DNA from: Blasia pusilla
Taxonomy: Eukaryota; Marchantiophyta; Marchantiopsida; Blasiales
DNA length: 64,000 bases
Direction of reading: 5' to 3'
Assembly: GCA_050084515.1 (NCBI GenBank)
Contig: CM114271.1
Location: forward strand, 27,776,001-27,840,000
Positions 48,381-59,288 of the stretch are shown piece by piece. The notes under the pieces are model-generated. The model ran no database searches. It saw only the letters and a program-made list of their open reading frames with translations, and was not told the origin of the DNA. Position 1 is the stretch's first letter. Every line of letters starts with the position of its first letter. The position numbers and the translations under genes were made by a program.

Positions 48381-49300
48381 CAATGGGTGTGGTATCCAAG
48401 GGTGTCATCGTAGCACTCCCTGATACCTCAGGTTCCTCAGACCCGTCATGCTTCGGTGAAAATGCCTCCATCCACGCGGTTTGCACGTGCTCATCTGCCA
48501 ATCGTCGGAGCTCCTCAGTCAAGCCCCACAACAGCACCTCTCCTCCACGAAATGATGCGGCTACCATAACACTCCTCTCCATAGAAATGTTAGGAATGGG
48601 AGTATCCTCTGCATGGACATGTCCCTCAATCAAATCACTAGTTCAAGTGATGGCACTACTAAATGCTGCTAAGGTCACCATCTCTCCTCGCCGTTGCTCG
48701 ATCACTGCACATGTGAATCGAACGGGTAATGAGCTAAGGCGCCCATCACCGACCGCCATCCACAGTGCAGAGGGGCCGACTCTTCCCATTAATCCAGAGA
48801 AAACCCCATCGGGTATAACATTGCTCCACCAACCAAGACGTCGTAGGACTCTGCATCAGTCACTATCGCCTTGGCTCGCACCACGAACTCATCTGGAGGA
48901 TGTCCCGGGCGAATCCTCACCACGACCTCCTGTCCATCACCTCTTCTGCAGTCACCTCTAATGTGATGCAGGAACTCCAACTCCATGCTCACATAGCGTA
49001 GCGGCCAGCCAAAGGCCTCGGCGGGCGTACCCCCCAACGTCATAATATCGGAAGCAAAAAATAAAGGAGCGTGGTACACAATGGTGGCCGCCCCCAACAA
49101 CGTGCTCGAAACATGCCCCTCCTGAGCATCAACAATAAAAGGCTTCGCACTCGCTTCTCCCATCGCCCTTCGTGCTTGCACACCAACAACATCACCAACT
49201 CTCCAGGAACTGTGATCAGGACCCATCGATGAGGTCCTCATCGCCTCAGACAACGTGAAAGACTGAGGAAGCCTAGTCTGTTTCCTGGCTTCCCCTCGTT
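48381..49300 (-). pseudogene. Protease-like region and linker
   Basis: Downstream of the zinc knuckles the frame 49793-48789 includes KPFIVDAQEG, DIMTLGGTPAEAFG and SYDVLVGGAMLYPMGFSLD. The last block resembles the YDVLLG-WL segment of retropepsins, but no clear D-T/S-G active site is visible. Frame 48633-48352 continues as a linker (LLWGLTEELRRLADEHV) into methyltransferase motif I. The protease assignment is by position and the C-terminal block only. Confidence 0.6.
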
Positions 49301-49654
49301 GTGGATCCAACTCTGTGGCTGCTCCACGCGTCACAACTACGGCGGCCTCTATCTGGGCAACCCCGTACATCCAACCAGGATCCTCCATATCTCTGGCTAC
49401 TCCATATGATGTCGATGCCACGCATCGGGCATCGGGTAATCTCAATGCCATAGCGGCAATCTGCTCCTGTAGCTGATGTATCTGAGCAACCATCCTAGCC
49501 TCACGCCCGGCATCTCCCTCGACGCGTCTAGGTGTTAGGACTATACCTCCTCCACGGGCAGCTCCACCACCCTCTCGGGAAACTCCAGCTCCTCGTCCCC
49601 CAACGGGACCACCTGGTGCACGATCTCTAGGCCCATCCCGACCGGTTACTCGCT

Positions 49655-49868
49655 CTAGTGCCCTCTCTGGCCCTCGATCCGGATGTAGCTCAGGATGTAA
49701 ACTGAAACATCTGGCATGTGTGTGACCAAACCTCTGACAATAGTCATATTGATAACCTCCTGGTGCAGCACCATCTCCTCCATGCTGAGGCACACGTCCA
49801 TGACCCTGACGAGTGCAATCGCGCTGATGATGGGCTCTACCACATGACCAACAAGTAGTAGTAGGCGG
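49655..49868 (-). pseudogene. Gag zinc knuckles
   Basis: Just downstream of an in-frame TAG at 49869 the minus strand encodes CWSCGRAHHQRDC (a CCHC knuckle one residue short of the usual spacing) and DYCQRFGHTHARC (a second knuckle lacking its first cysteine). Arg/Gly-rich sequence follows. Confidence 0.8.
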
Positions 49869-50827
49869 CTACTGCTGAGCCGCATATAAAGGCGCAGGTC
49901 TCTGTGGCACGGCCTCCCAATATCCTCCTTGAGCTCGTGGTGCCACAGTCGACCTATCTTGGAGTCCACGTTGCTGCATAGGTAGTGTAGAAAATCGTGA
50001 CTGCTCTCGCCCAGAACCCATGGTGGCTACGCTCTCCTCCGCCATGTTGCGCTCAATGTTCTCGGCGGTCCTAAAAACATCTTTGAACGTAGGGGAGGTG
50101 TTCATAAGAAGCATCCCCTCCCGCACCCGTGTCCGCAAGCTCCCATCCAGCATCGCGTACCATGACTGGATAGCATGAGCCTCTGTCACCCCCTGAGTGA
50201 CGTTGATCAACCAGCGCAAGCGAGTGTTACTCACAAAATCTCACACGGGCGCCTATGGAAGTTGTGGATGCTCCGCAACTTCTCCATCTGTATCCCGTGG
50301 TAGCTCGCTCTCAACTCAGCTAAGAACTCAACCACATGGTTGAACCTAGGACGAACCCGACTAGACGGTGCAATTGCTCTAGTGCGAGTGACCTCTCCTA
50401 AAACATCACAAGTGGAAGAGGAAGTAGCCTCTCTTGACTCCTCCTCCTCCTCCTCATCTAGGAACGGCTCCGTCCATGACACATAATGTGGGTCATAGTA
50501 GAGCCTCCACGCCTAGATCTCACGTGCATATCTCTGAGAGAACTCATGGTTATCGTCCATTGGCATCCCCTCTAAATGCTGGAACATACCGTTCCATGCT
50601 GTAAACGGGTTGAACTCTCTAGAGTTCCCGGCCCGTTGGGAGTTGCACCAACTACTAAACTCTGCTATGAAATTGTGCAACTCAATCGTGCCTACTGCAC
50701 ATGAAAACCTACGCGGTCCTCTACCCCGATCGTCCATCTCGTACGCCCAACTGGTAGGACCACTCACAATGTGTGGCGATGTGCTCACAAACTCCTCTAC
50801 ACGCTCCCCCTCGACTGAAGACGACAC
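49869..50827 (-). pseudogene. Gag (broken)
   Basis: Frames 50827-50513, 50482-50231 and 50234-49869 together resemble a retroelement capsid: FTAWNGMFQHLEGMP, HVVEFLAELRASYHGIQMEKLR, WLINVTQGVTEAHAIQSWYAML, then FRTAENIERNMAEES. The last frame ends AAQQ then TAG directly before the zinc knuckles, so a CAG-to-TAG change is likely. Confidence 0.78.
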
Positions 50828-52683
50828 ACAAAGAGATCAAGGTGGTCTCTCATGTAGAGACCCTCGAAACCTCGCACCACTCTGGGTAAACCCTCCAGAG
50901 CTACTCTTAGGTCCACTACTTCGCCTCTCAAAATCCTAAAAGGACGCCGTGATGGCCCTCATGCCCCTCTCACACGATCACTCTCAACCTCGCGAGTTAT
51001 CCCTCAATCACTCATCCCAAACATGCGGCACTCGATCTACATTCTCCCTCCCCGAGACGTATATCGTGCGGCAACAAGCGGCGTGGTGCGGAAAATCGAC
51101 CAGGCTATTATCTCATCGATAACCTACCCTCAACTCAGGACATCCCATACAGGTCTATGTCCCCGAAACCACATACATAACTAATGCTCTCAGCATCCAC
51201 ACACCCAATATCCCCAAATAAACTACCTAAATCCCAGAATCCCTCACACGTGCAGGGTAAAGGACCAAAATGGGTAACCTGAACACATGTCGATGTCGCT
51301 CCTCAGCAACTGCAAATCTCGACCCCAACTTGGTCATGGAGACAAATCCTCCAATCAGTAAGTCATACTCCTCCTGTACTGATGCTGCTTAAAACTCCTT
51401 GATGGACAGTGCGATTCCAGTGGAACGGTGCGGCGTTGGAGGCGGCACAAGACGACTTCGAACGGCACGGCCCTCGATGGTGGGATGCGGCACTCGGCAG
51501 CATACCCTCCTCAATCAACAATAAACCCACACTCTGCTCCACAATGACGGTACGGCTTCGCGATCAAGACCGCACGGTGCGGCCACGAGCGGCACTACGC
51601 GGCAATCGGCGGCGTGTTGCGGCTACGGGCGTCACGGCACGGTACTCGATCGTCATCGAGCGGCTACCAATCACAACATCGCATCATGAAATCAAAACTC
51701 AAACACCATAATTGGAAGTCATCTACCATCACTGGTTGATGAAGAAACTGCGATGACGGTGGCGGCAGTTTTGTCATCAACCAGTGATGGTGATGGTCAG
51801 AGAATCAACGGTGGTCGTGGAAGACCCTCCACTTCATAATGGCGGAAATGGCAACCAAAGGGTGGACAACGGCCGAATGCAACTCTGACCAACGATGGGA
51901 AACGGCAACGGCCGACAGTGGCCAGTGGACGGTTGGACCGTTGATGGTGACGGTTGATTGTTGACGGTGACGACGGATCGTTGACGGTAACGGCGACGGT
52001 TGACCGTTGACGGTGACAGTTGACCGTTGAATGTGGGTGTGATGGTTGACCGTCGATGGTGACCTTTGACCGTTGATGGGTGACGGTGACGATGACGATG
52101 ACGGTCGCCGCCGGCGTGGCGGCTAGTTTAGGGTTTGAACAATTTAATCCTAAAAATCGCCTAGCAATGGCAATTTTGCAAGATTGACCATAACGTTTAC
52201 TTGCAACTCCAAATTGAGCATCATTTGTTGCACAACATGCATAGCTTCACGATCTACAATGGCAACAAAAAATATTTGGAATTGGATATTCCAGTAAAAA
52301 CTGACAGGGATTGTCGTAAAGCCTAATGTCTCTTTCTCCTACACCAAATTTAGCAGCGCTTCCGCGCAGATTTCTCCCAACCAAAATATAAAACCTATAA
52401 AAATACAAATCAGCAAGCTATATGGTGCTCCCGAGAGCACCGGCATGGTGCAACCCACCCCCATAATCAATCCCTATCAAAAATTGGGCAGCGCTTCCGC
52501 ACGCCACTCTTCCACACGAAAAATCGGCAAATGCAAAGAACAATCAAAGCAACCCTTGCTCCGGTGAGCACTCCCATGAGCCGCTGAATGGGGAACACGG
52601 TCCCCAACCTGCAAAAACAGAGAGTAACCAGCGAGCTCCCCCATGAAGCTATCTCACTCTCTCATTCTCTCATTCTCTCTTTG
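50828..52683 (-). other. Untranslated leader of the methyltransferase element
   Basis: 1.86 kb between A1 and gag without a convincing gene. It contains CGGCA-rich sequence (51.4-51.66 kb) and a degenerate tandem repeat (51.77-52.11 kb). No standard methionine-tRNA primer-binding site was found next to A1. CT/GA-rich sequence lies at the A1 boundary. Confidence 0.55.
51770..52110. repeat. Degenerate minisatellite based on GACGGTTGACCGTT
   Basis: Repeated GACGGT, TTGACCGTTGA and GGTGACGATGACG words fill this stretch. Unit length varies (roughly 12-21 bases), giving a run of small inverted complementarities (GGTTGACC). Confidence 0.75.
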
Positions 52684-53197
52684 TAAAGTAAGATCCAATC
52701 TCTCTCTACACCATCTCACACCATAGCTCTCAAAGGTGTGCACTCTCTCTCATGTCAAACCAAACCCACTCTCCTAATGAGAGGTTTGGGTTACACTCAC
52801 AAGGCAAGGGACCATGGCTCCGCCGCCTCATGCCAAGAGATTCAACAAAAAGAGAATGAGCTCTCAAGCTCTCTCTCCTTGAGGTATACCCCTCCCTTCT
52901 CCCAAGCTCTCTCCATGGTAACCTATTCTCCCAAGTCACCTCCTTGGCTCTTGACTTGATGTAGGAGGTCAAGAGCCACTTACCAAAAATAGAAAGTTGA
53001 TCATATACTCAAAATCGTATTTATCTAAAATAGTAAGTTATTCAATATGGCTCCAAATGAGCCGAAACGAAGGAGAAACCTGCTCTCTCAGGTTTCCCGG
53101 GGCCTCAACAGGTCATCCTTGACCTTTAGAGCCTGTCCTCCACTACTCACGAAGGCGCTCTACTAGATCTCACTGATCTATCCTAAAAGACGTGATA
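52684..53197 (-). repeat. A1 half-repeat at the 5' end
   Basis: 514 bp closely matching A2 (43192-43706), ending ACGTGATA at the target duplication. Homology stops at TAAAG, where A2 instead continues into B2. B is absent on this side. Confidence 0.9.
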
Positions 53198-53632
53198 GGC
53201 TGCTCGTGGCATGCCAATCCTATTGACCACAGTCAACGGCGGTCGATCATCATGCCTCACTGCCTATGATAGACGATCAGGATCCATAATGGAATCCACT
53301 ATCAAATGGGAGATCCGCTCCACTCTCGCATAAGCCCTCCGCAACACCTCATGTGGCATCAAGTTGGTCCACCATAGATGCAAGCAATGTGCTCATAATC
53401 CTACACTCGACACATCCAAAAACATTGTTAGGCCAATCCATGTGCGCACTTGATGTGCACTCCTCATCACACGTGACCTCAAATGGCCCAAAATCAACAC
53501 ATTCTCTAGAATGTATGCTGGAGAATGCGACTGATGCTCTTGCAAGTGTCGCAAGATCCTCATCATCTCCCAAAAAAACCTCGATCAAGTATCAGCCTAC
53601 TTGCTACCTTGTCCAACACTCAACTAGCCAGT
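53198..53632 (-). pseudogene. Older copy of the methyltransferase element: methyltransferase core (right of nested copy)
   Basis: It aligns with 47650-48060 of the complete element, so it covers methyltransferase motifs around VI to VIII. Together with 42745-43063 it was one continuous methyltransferase before insertion, as shown by GGCT at both breakpoints. It ends abruptly at about 53632, where Copia B begins, a rearrangement junction. Confidence 0.82.
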
Positions 53633-54671
53633 CTAGATGAGAACTCTCCTTCATCCACTCTTAGCTTCACACTGTGGTCCAACAGTGTAGAGATTGGCTT
53701 ACAAGTCGTGATATCATATTTTGAAAGCATATAAAGAGCATATTGTCGTTGTAGTAACCACATGCTCTTTCCAACCTTTATAAACTCAATACCAAGGAAG
53801 TACTTGAGCTCTCCCAAGTCCTTCATATCAAATTCTGCTTTTAACTTAAGCTTGACTTTTTGTACCATTTCTTCAGTACTCCCAGTAATCACGAGTAATC
53901 AATATACAACACAATGAGAATCGTATGATTCTGTCCTCTCAAGACATATAACAAAGAGTCATACTCACAAACCCTAAATCCCAACTCTTGTGGAACGTAC
54001 GTAATCTTGTCATACCAAGCTCTAGGAGCTTGTTTGAGCCCATATAGAGCTTTCTTCAACGTACATACGTGAAATGGAAACTTGGGATGCTCGTATCTAG
54101 GTGGTTGAGTCATATATACCTCCTCGTATAGATCTCTATTCAAGAAGGCATTCTTGACGTCCATGTGATGTAATCTCCACTTCTTACTTACTACAACTGC
54201 AACCACTTTTCTCGTAGTCGCCATCTTTGCAACAGGGCTAAATATTTTCTTATAATCGATGACATATTGTTGTGCATAGCCCTTAGCCACCAATCTCGCT
54301 TTGTATCTGTTAATTGTACCATCTTGATTGCGCTTGATTTTGTAAACCCATTTGCAACCAATAGCTTCCTTACCGAAAGGTATATCAACCAGCTCTCATG
54401 TTTGTTGATGTCTTAATGCAGCAAGCTCTTCCTCCATAGCTTCAATCCATTCGACTTTACTTGCAGCTTCTTCAAAACAACTCGGCTCTTGTTCTTGAAG
54501 GGTAGTCATCATATATGCATCATGTGCCGCAAGGAAACCTTTATTTATGAATCTATGAACTGGATGTGTAACTCTACTTGATCTACAAAGTTGTTGTTCA
54601 GAGGTAGATGCCTCTGACACCTGACTCAAGCTCTGACTAGTGTCAACAGACTGAATACGCACTCTTCCCAT
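53633..54671 (-). pseudogene. Copia B reverse transcriptase
   Basis: Frames 54671-54396, 54293-53889 and 53892-53620 contain WIEAMEEELAAL, KIFSPVAKMATTR, WRLHHMDVKNAFLN, LYGLKQAPRAWY and LKYFLGIEF. The catalytic YVDD position reads YIDY, a lost second aspartate. Several stops separate the frames. Confidence 0.9.
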
Positions 54672-54832
54672 TCATGGACTCACAGATTTAACTAATGAAT
54701 CTAGGACCTCTCCTAATCCTGCACTAGTACTTGAGGAAGTTGAAGACAATGTCTATTGGTTTACAGTCATATTCTCCCCCTCAACAGACGAGTTTAGAAG
54801 GGGAATAGGCTCAGATGGAGCATACCATGACT

Positions 54833-55500
54833 TTAGTTCATCAAAGACAATATCGCGACTAATAATAAGTTGCCTAGAGGATGGAATGTAGCACTTATAT
54901 CCCTTAGTTCCATCAGCATAGCCAATGAAGATACACTTTTAGAATTAGGGTCTAATTTTTGATGTCTCTCAGAAGGAACATGAGCATAACGAATACAGCC
55001 AAATACTTTCAAGAAGGAGAAATCAGGTTTCCTTCCTATGAAGACTTCGAATGGGGTTTTATCATGAACTCCTATTGTTGGAGTTTGGTTGATTAAGAAG
55101 ACTGCACATGCTACAACCTCTACCCAATATACCTTAGGCATGTTCTTCTCATTCAACATAGCTCGTGTCGCTTCAGCAATATGTCGATTCTTCCTCTCAG
55201 CCACTCCATTTTCTTGTCGAGTGTAACGGCAAGTCACTTGACGTTGGATGTGATTCTAACGTAAATAGTCATCAAACTTTGTTGAAAGATACTCTCCTCC
55301 TCCGTCACAACGCAATTTCAGAATGTGTTCTATAGTGTGCTTCTCTACTAGAACTCTGGATATTTAGAACACTGAGAATACCTCTGACTTGGCTTTAAGA
55401 AAGTATACCCATATATACCTAGAGAAGTAATGAACAAATGAAACAACGTACTTGCAACCACTAAGGCAATATTGTGATATTGTCCACACATCACTATGGA
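54833..55500 (-). pseudogene. Copia B integrase
   Basis: The 134-codon frame 55237-54833 contains QENGVAERKNRH with the catalytic glutamate, AVFLINQTPT and KTPFEVFIGRKPDFSFLKVFGC. Upstream parts of the core (55.5-55.24 kb) are frameshifted. Confidence 0.88.
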
Positions 55501-55778
55501 TCAACTCTAATATCCTAGATGCTCTTCTACCTTGCTTTGGAAAAGGAAATCTAGCTTGTTTTCCAAATTGGCAAACACGATAAACCTCTAACGTAGTAGG
55601 ACTCCCTAATTTAGGAAGTCCTATTACTATATTAGATGATGAAAGATTCTATAATCTTTGAAGATTCATATGTCCAATTCTTTTATGCCACACATTTAGA
55701 TCTGTGACTTGTTGGCATGTTTGACCATACATTATTGTTTGAATCTTATTTGAACATTCTGCCAGATCTAGTTCCTTT

Positions 55779-56858
55779 GGCTATCGTAGTGTGGTCAACC
55801 ATTATTTCAATGAAACAACCATCTGCGTTAAACTTCAGTTGATAACCCTGTTCTACTATCTGTCCTACAGAGATCAGATTTATTGCAATGGTAGGAACAT
55901 AGAGAACGTTTCCAAGAGCACAAAGACCATCTGATGCTATTGGAACTTTATCGGTATGCGTGATATGATGTTGAGTGTCATCTCTGTCACGACTGTTAGG
56001 ATAGATCGGTGGGATCTAGCAAAGCGTCTGCACGAGTAGTGGAAGACATACCCAGGAGGTCGAGGATGACCTGTTGAGGCTCCGAAAAACCTGAGAGAGC
56101 AAGTTTCCCCTTCGTTTCAACTCATTTGGAGCCATATAGAGAAACTTACTATTTCGAGTAAGTTTCGATATTGGGGATAGTTGACTTTCCACTTTCAGAA
56201 GTGGCCCTTGACCCGCTACAGCAGGTTAAGAGCCAAGGAGATGACCTGCGAGCATAGGTTACTATTGAGAGGGCTTGGGAGAGGGAAGGAAATATACCTC
56301 AAGGAGAGAGAGAGCTTGAGAGCTCATTCTCTCTTTGTTGAACCTCTTGGCATAAGTTGGCGGAGCTATGGTCCCTTGCCTTGTGAGTGTAACCCAAGCC
56401 TCTCATTAGGAGAGTGGGTTTGGTTTGACATGAGAGAGAGTGCATACCTTTGAGAGCTATAGTGTAGAGAGAGATTCGATTTTACTTTATTGGAGATATT
56501 TTGGTACTTCTCACCTCTGTGTATGGATGCCATGAGTTAGCATGGGATCGTGTGTGTTTGTGTGTGTATTCGATGACAGCGATGTATGTTGTGTAGCGAT
56601 GTGCATGCACACGATATCTCCTGTGAGCACAATTGCAGGATCTTTCACCGGCTCCAAACTACTAAACTATTTAACTTGTGAGGTCATGTGATTTGATGCA
56701 CCAGAGTCAATATACCAATCTGCTGTCGAGTTTTTCTTGACCATTGTTGCCATATGATGAGTCATAACCAAGAGATGCTCTGGTTGTGAATGTTGTTGTT
56801 CTTGGTACTGCTATTCGTATTGTTGCTCCACATAGTTTTGTTGCTATAAGGCTCTAGT
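55779..56858 (-). pseudogene. Copia B protease region, interrupted by a solo repeat
   Basis: It is collinear with Copia A 12381-12840 (the DSGAS protease region). It is split at 55984/56617 by the AB solo repeat and cut at 56858 by the Gypsy C LTR. Copia A supplies the uninterrupted sequence. Confidence 0.85.
55985..56616 (+). repeat. Solo AB repeat of the methyltransferase element
   Basis: A 632-bp unit in plus orientation beginning TGTCACG and ending CACACGATA, flanked by TCTC (55981-55984 and 56617-56620). A and B are contiguous (ACTTTATTGGAG). Copia A shows the empty site (CATCTCCTATCACC). Confidence 0.9.
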
Positions 56859-57850
56859 TGTCGCGCCCCTACTCTCCTTGAACGCCAATCTTTAGTGTTG
56901 CGGAAGCGTACGTTCAGTAGGCCACAATCTCATCGCCGATCTGCACCCAAACATGCGCTCTCGTTAGTCGGTCTCGGCCAACCAGCGTTCCAACCCACTG
57001 AGTTCTCACTCGACGTCTCATCAAGCTCAACCTTCCTTAATTCCTAGTTTCCAAAACATGGCAAGTCCTTCAAGACTTGGAACAAACTTCCTGGTTAGTC
57101 CAGGGATCTGAAACGGCACTTTCGCGCCTAGCGATCCCAACTATTCAACGGACCTCGTGTGAGCTCCAAACCGAGACCCAAGTTATTGAGTCGCGGGGTG
57201 AAATCCAAGAGGGATGTCTAAAATCGCCTCGATAGACTTGGTGCAGGTTTTCCAACCCAACTCCCAAACTCGCGTTCCGTTCCATGCCCTTGAGCCGCCC
57301 AAAGTGGGGTTCGGGTTCCAAGCACTCTCGCAGACCTTCCTCTTTACTAGTACTTCAGGGGTTCTCCAATAACCCGCCCCCTCTTGAAACGGAGGGTCGG
57401 GCCCTTCATTGTGGCCCTCAACCCGACTCCACTTACACTCGTTTCCGGGTTGTTTCTCAACCGCTGCATATGGGTTTGCAGATATCTTTAGTGTGTTTGA
57501 ACCGGCTTTCCATAAGTCTTCTAACACACCCTTGTTCAATCAAAACGCATCTTGGCGCTAAAAGTTATGGCCACAAATACAGTCAAAAACTCTCAAACGC
57601 TAGTGGCATTCCAAATCCGGATTCTTCCTTTGGCACCCCACTTCCTAGACTCAACTCCTTTCAAGTCTTGATCCGCGTTTCGTCCAGGTTTCCCAGTTAC
57701 GACCATCACATCTGAAACGCAAAGCCTTGCTTGCGTCTCGTCTCTTGTCTCTTCTTCGAGACCACTCCAACGCGCAAACCATCTTAGCGTGAGCCCGCCA
57801 ATGTTTCGATGTTCCGCTTTGGCACTTGTTTGGTCATGAGGGTCGCGACA
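56859..57850 (-). repeat. Gypsy C 3' LTR
   Basis: TGTCG...GACA termini; homologous along its length to the Gypsy A LTRs with small gaps. Confidence 0.9.
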
Positions 57851-58539
57851 CTCATCCCTCTTTAGAGGTTGATGCCCTGATCAACGCAAACCTTTGTTAT
57901 GTCAAGTCTCCTGGGCAGCCTACCCCTTGACATTGAATTGCGTTCTGGTGGCTAACCCGCAATTCCTCTTAGTCTATAGTTGTTGCTTTGCCCCACTTAG
58001 AATTATTAACCTCTCCTCTTTGATAAGCTTGGACTAGTTGAAGGAACTAACCTATCAAATAAGCTAACTAAGTGTGCAACCTTAGACTCTTCTAACTCAT
58101 TCCTATAAACATCACACTTGTTTACCTAGTCTACAAATCGTACTACTTTTGGGTCGCTCTCGTATTCGATTTAGGCGCGTCACTAAGTTTACTTATGTAG
58201 CCACAAGTAAGATCACCCCAAGCCCCAAGATAGATTCATCTGCCCCGCCGACGCTAGGGCGAGCCCGAGCGTAATCCAACCCAAGGTCCTGTTCTAGGTG
58301 CTTATCCACATACGATCTCTCACCTCAAATACTCCTTTTCTGTCCTCTTGACTTACATCCTAAGCCTATGATGAACAACTCATAGCCATGCACTACCACA
58401 TACAAATTGCAATCAACTCTGGAATCGAATCTCCAAAATCCATACACTCCTTTATTGCAACACTAGCATATTCTGGTTACAACGGCCTTTGGCCCAAGAT
58501 TCCAATGGTTACAAGTCATGACTCTAGCTTCTCCTCATA

Positions 58540-59241
58540 CTAATGTATGTGCTTCGCTTGCGTTTGCTTGAAGTCTCGCAACAACTCTTGCGCATTTTCC
58601 AAATCCGCCTCCGCAATCCAAGTTGCCTCCTTCACATGGTAGCCCTTCCATTTTACCAAGTATTCATACTTGTTGGCCCGACGCCTCGAACGTAAGATGG
58701 TCTCCATCTCAAACTCCGGCTCTTCATTTATGATCACCGAGTGCGGTCTCACCACCTGTCTCCGCTCGAAACGTCCATTATCTTGAAGATATTTCTTCAA
58801 CAATGACACATGAAAGGTCGGGTGAATCTTGAACTTGTCCGGCAGCCTCAACGTATACACATCCTCAAACGGGTTTGCCACAATCACATACGGTCCAGCA
58901 TACTTGGCAGACAGCTTCGCAGACACCTCTTTCGGAAGAGTGAGGTTCTTCACACTCAACCACACTTGCTCTCCAACTTGGAATCGGTGTTGGCGCTGAC
59001 TCTTGTTAGCATGCTTAACGTACCTCATTTGAGCCTTTGCAAGACTTCGCCTTGCTTGCTCTTCCCGTTCTCGCATCTCCACCAACAAACCTTCTGCCGT
59101 CGCTTGTCGTGTTCGTGCCAATGTAGTACCCTTCGAAAGGGCTAGGTCAAGAGGCCCTTCTGGCTCTCGTCCATTTGCCAGGAGAAACGGAGATTCTCTA
59201 GTTGCAGAATGCTTGGTCGAGTTGTAGCAGTACTCCGCCAT
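58540..59241 (-). pseudogene. Gypsy C integrase C-terminus and chromodomain
   Basis: A 233-codon open frame: AEYCYNSTKHSAT, GEQVWLSVKNL, KYAGPYVIVANPFEDVYTL, HPTFHVSLLKKYL, and the chromodomain NKYEYLVKWKGYHVKEATWI near the C-terminus. It is intact over this length and better preserved than in Gypsy A. Confidence 0.92.
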
Positions 59242-59288
59242 GCTCAGCCACTTGACCCAATCTCGTTGATCAAGATCGACATAATTCC

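Larger units (their letters stand above)
43064..53197 (-). mobile_element. Complete retroelement with DNMT3-type methyltransferase, PHD integrase and split direct repeats
   Basis: A 10,134-bp insertion flanked by the 4-bp duplication GGCT (43060-43063 and 53198-53201). Read on the minus strand it runs A1 (53197-52684), leader, gag, zinc knuckles, protease-like region, cytosine-5 methyltransferase, reverse transcriptase, RNase H, integrase, PHD finger, B1 (43835-43709), a GC dinucleotide, and A2-B2 (43706-43064). A1 ends and B1 begins at the point where A and B are joined in the AB unit. In-frame stops and frameshifts make this copy inactive, but every domain is recognisable. It is inserted in the methyltransferase region of an older relative. 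Confidence 0.9.
53633..56858 (-). mobile_element. Copia element B, truncated at both sides
   Basis: Minus-strand internal part of a Copia closely related to Copia A: protease (56.85-55.78 kb), integrase (55.24-54.83 kb) and RT (54.67-53.63 kb). No LTRs remain. The left side is joined to the older methyltransferase element, the right side is cut by Gypsy C, and a solo AB repeat is inserted at 55985-56616. Confidence 0.88.
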
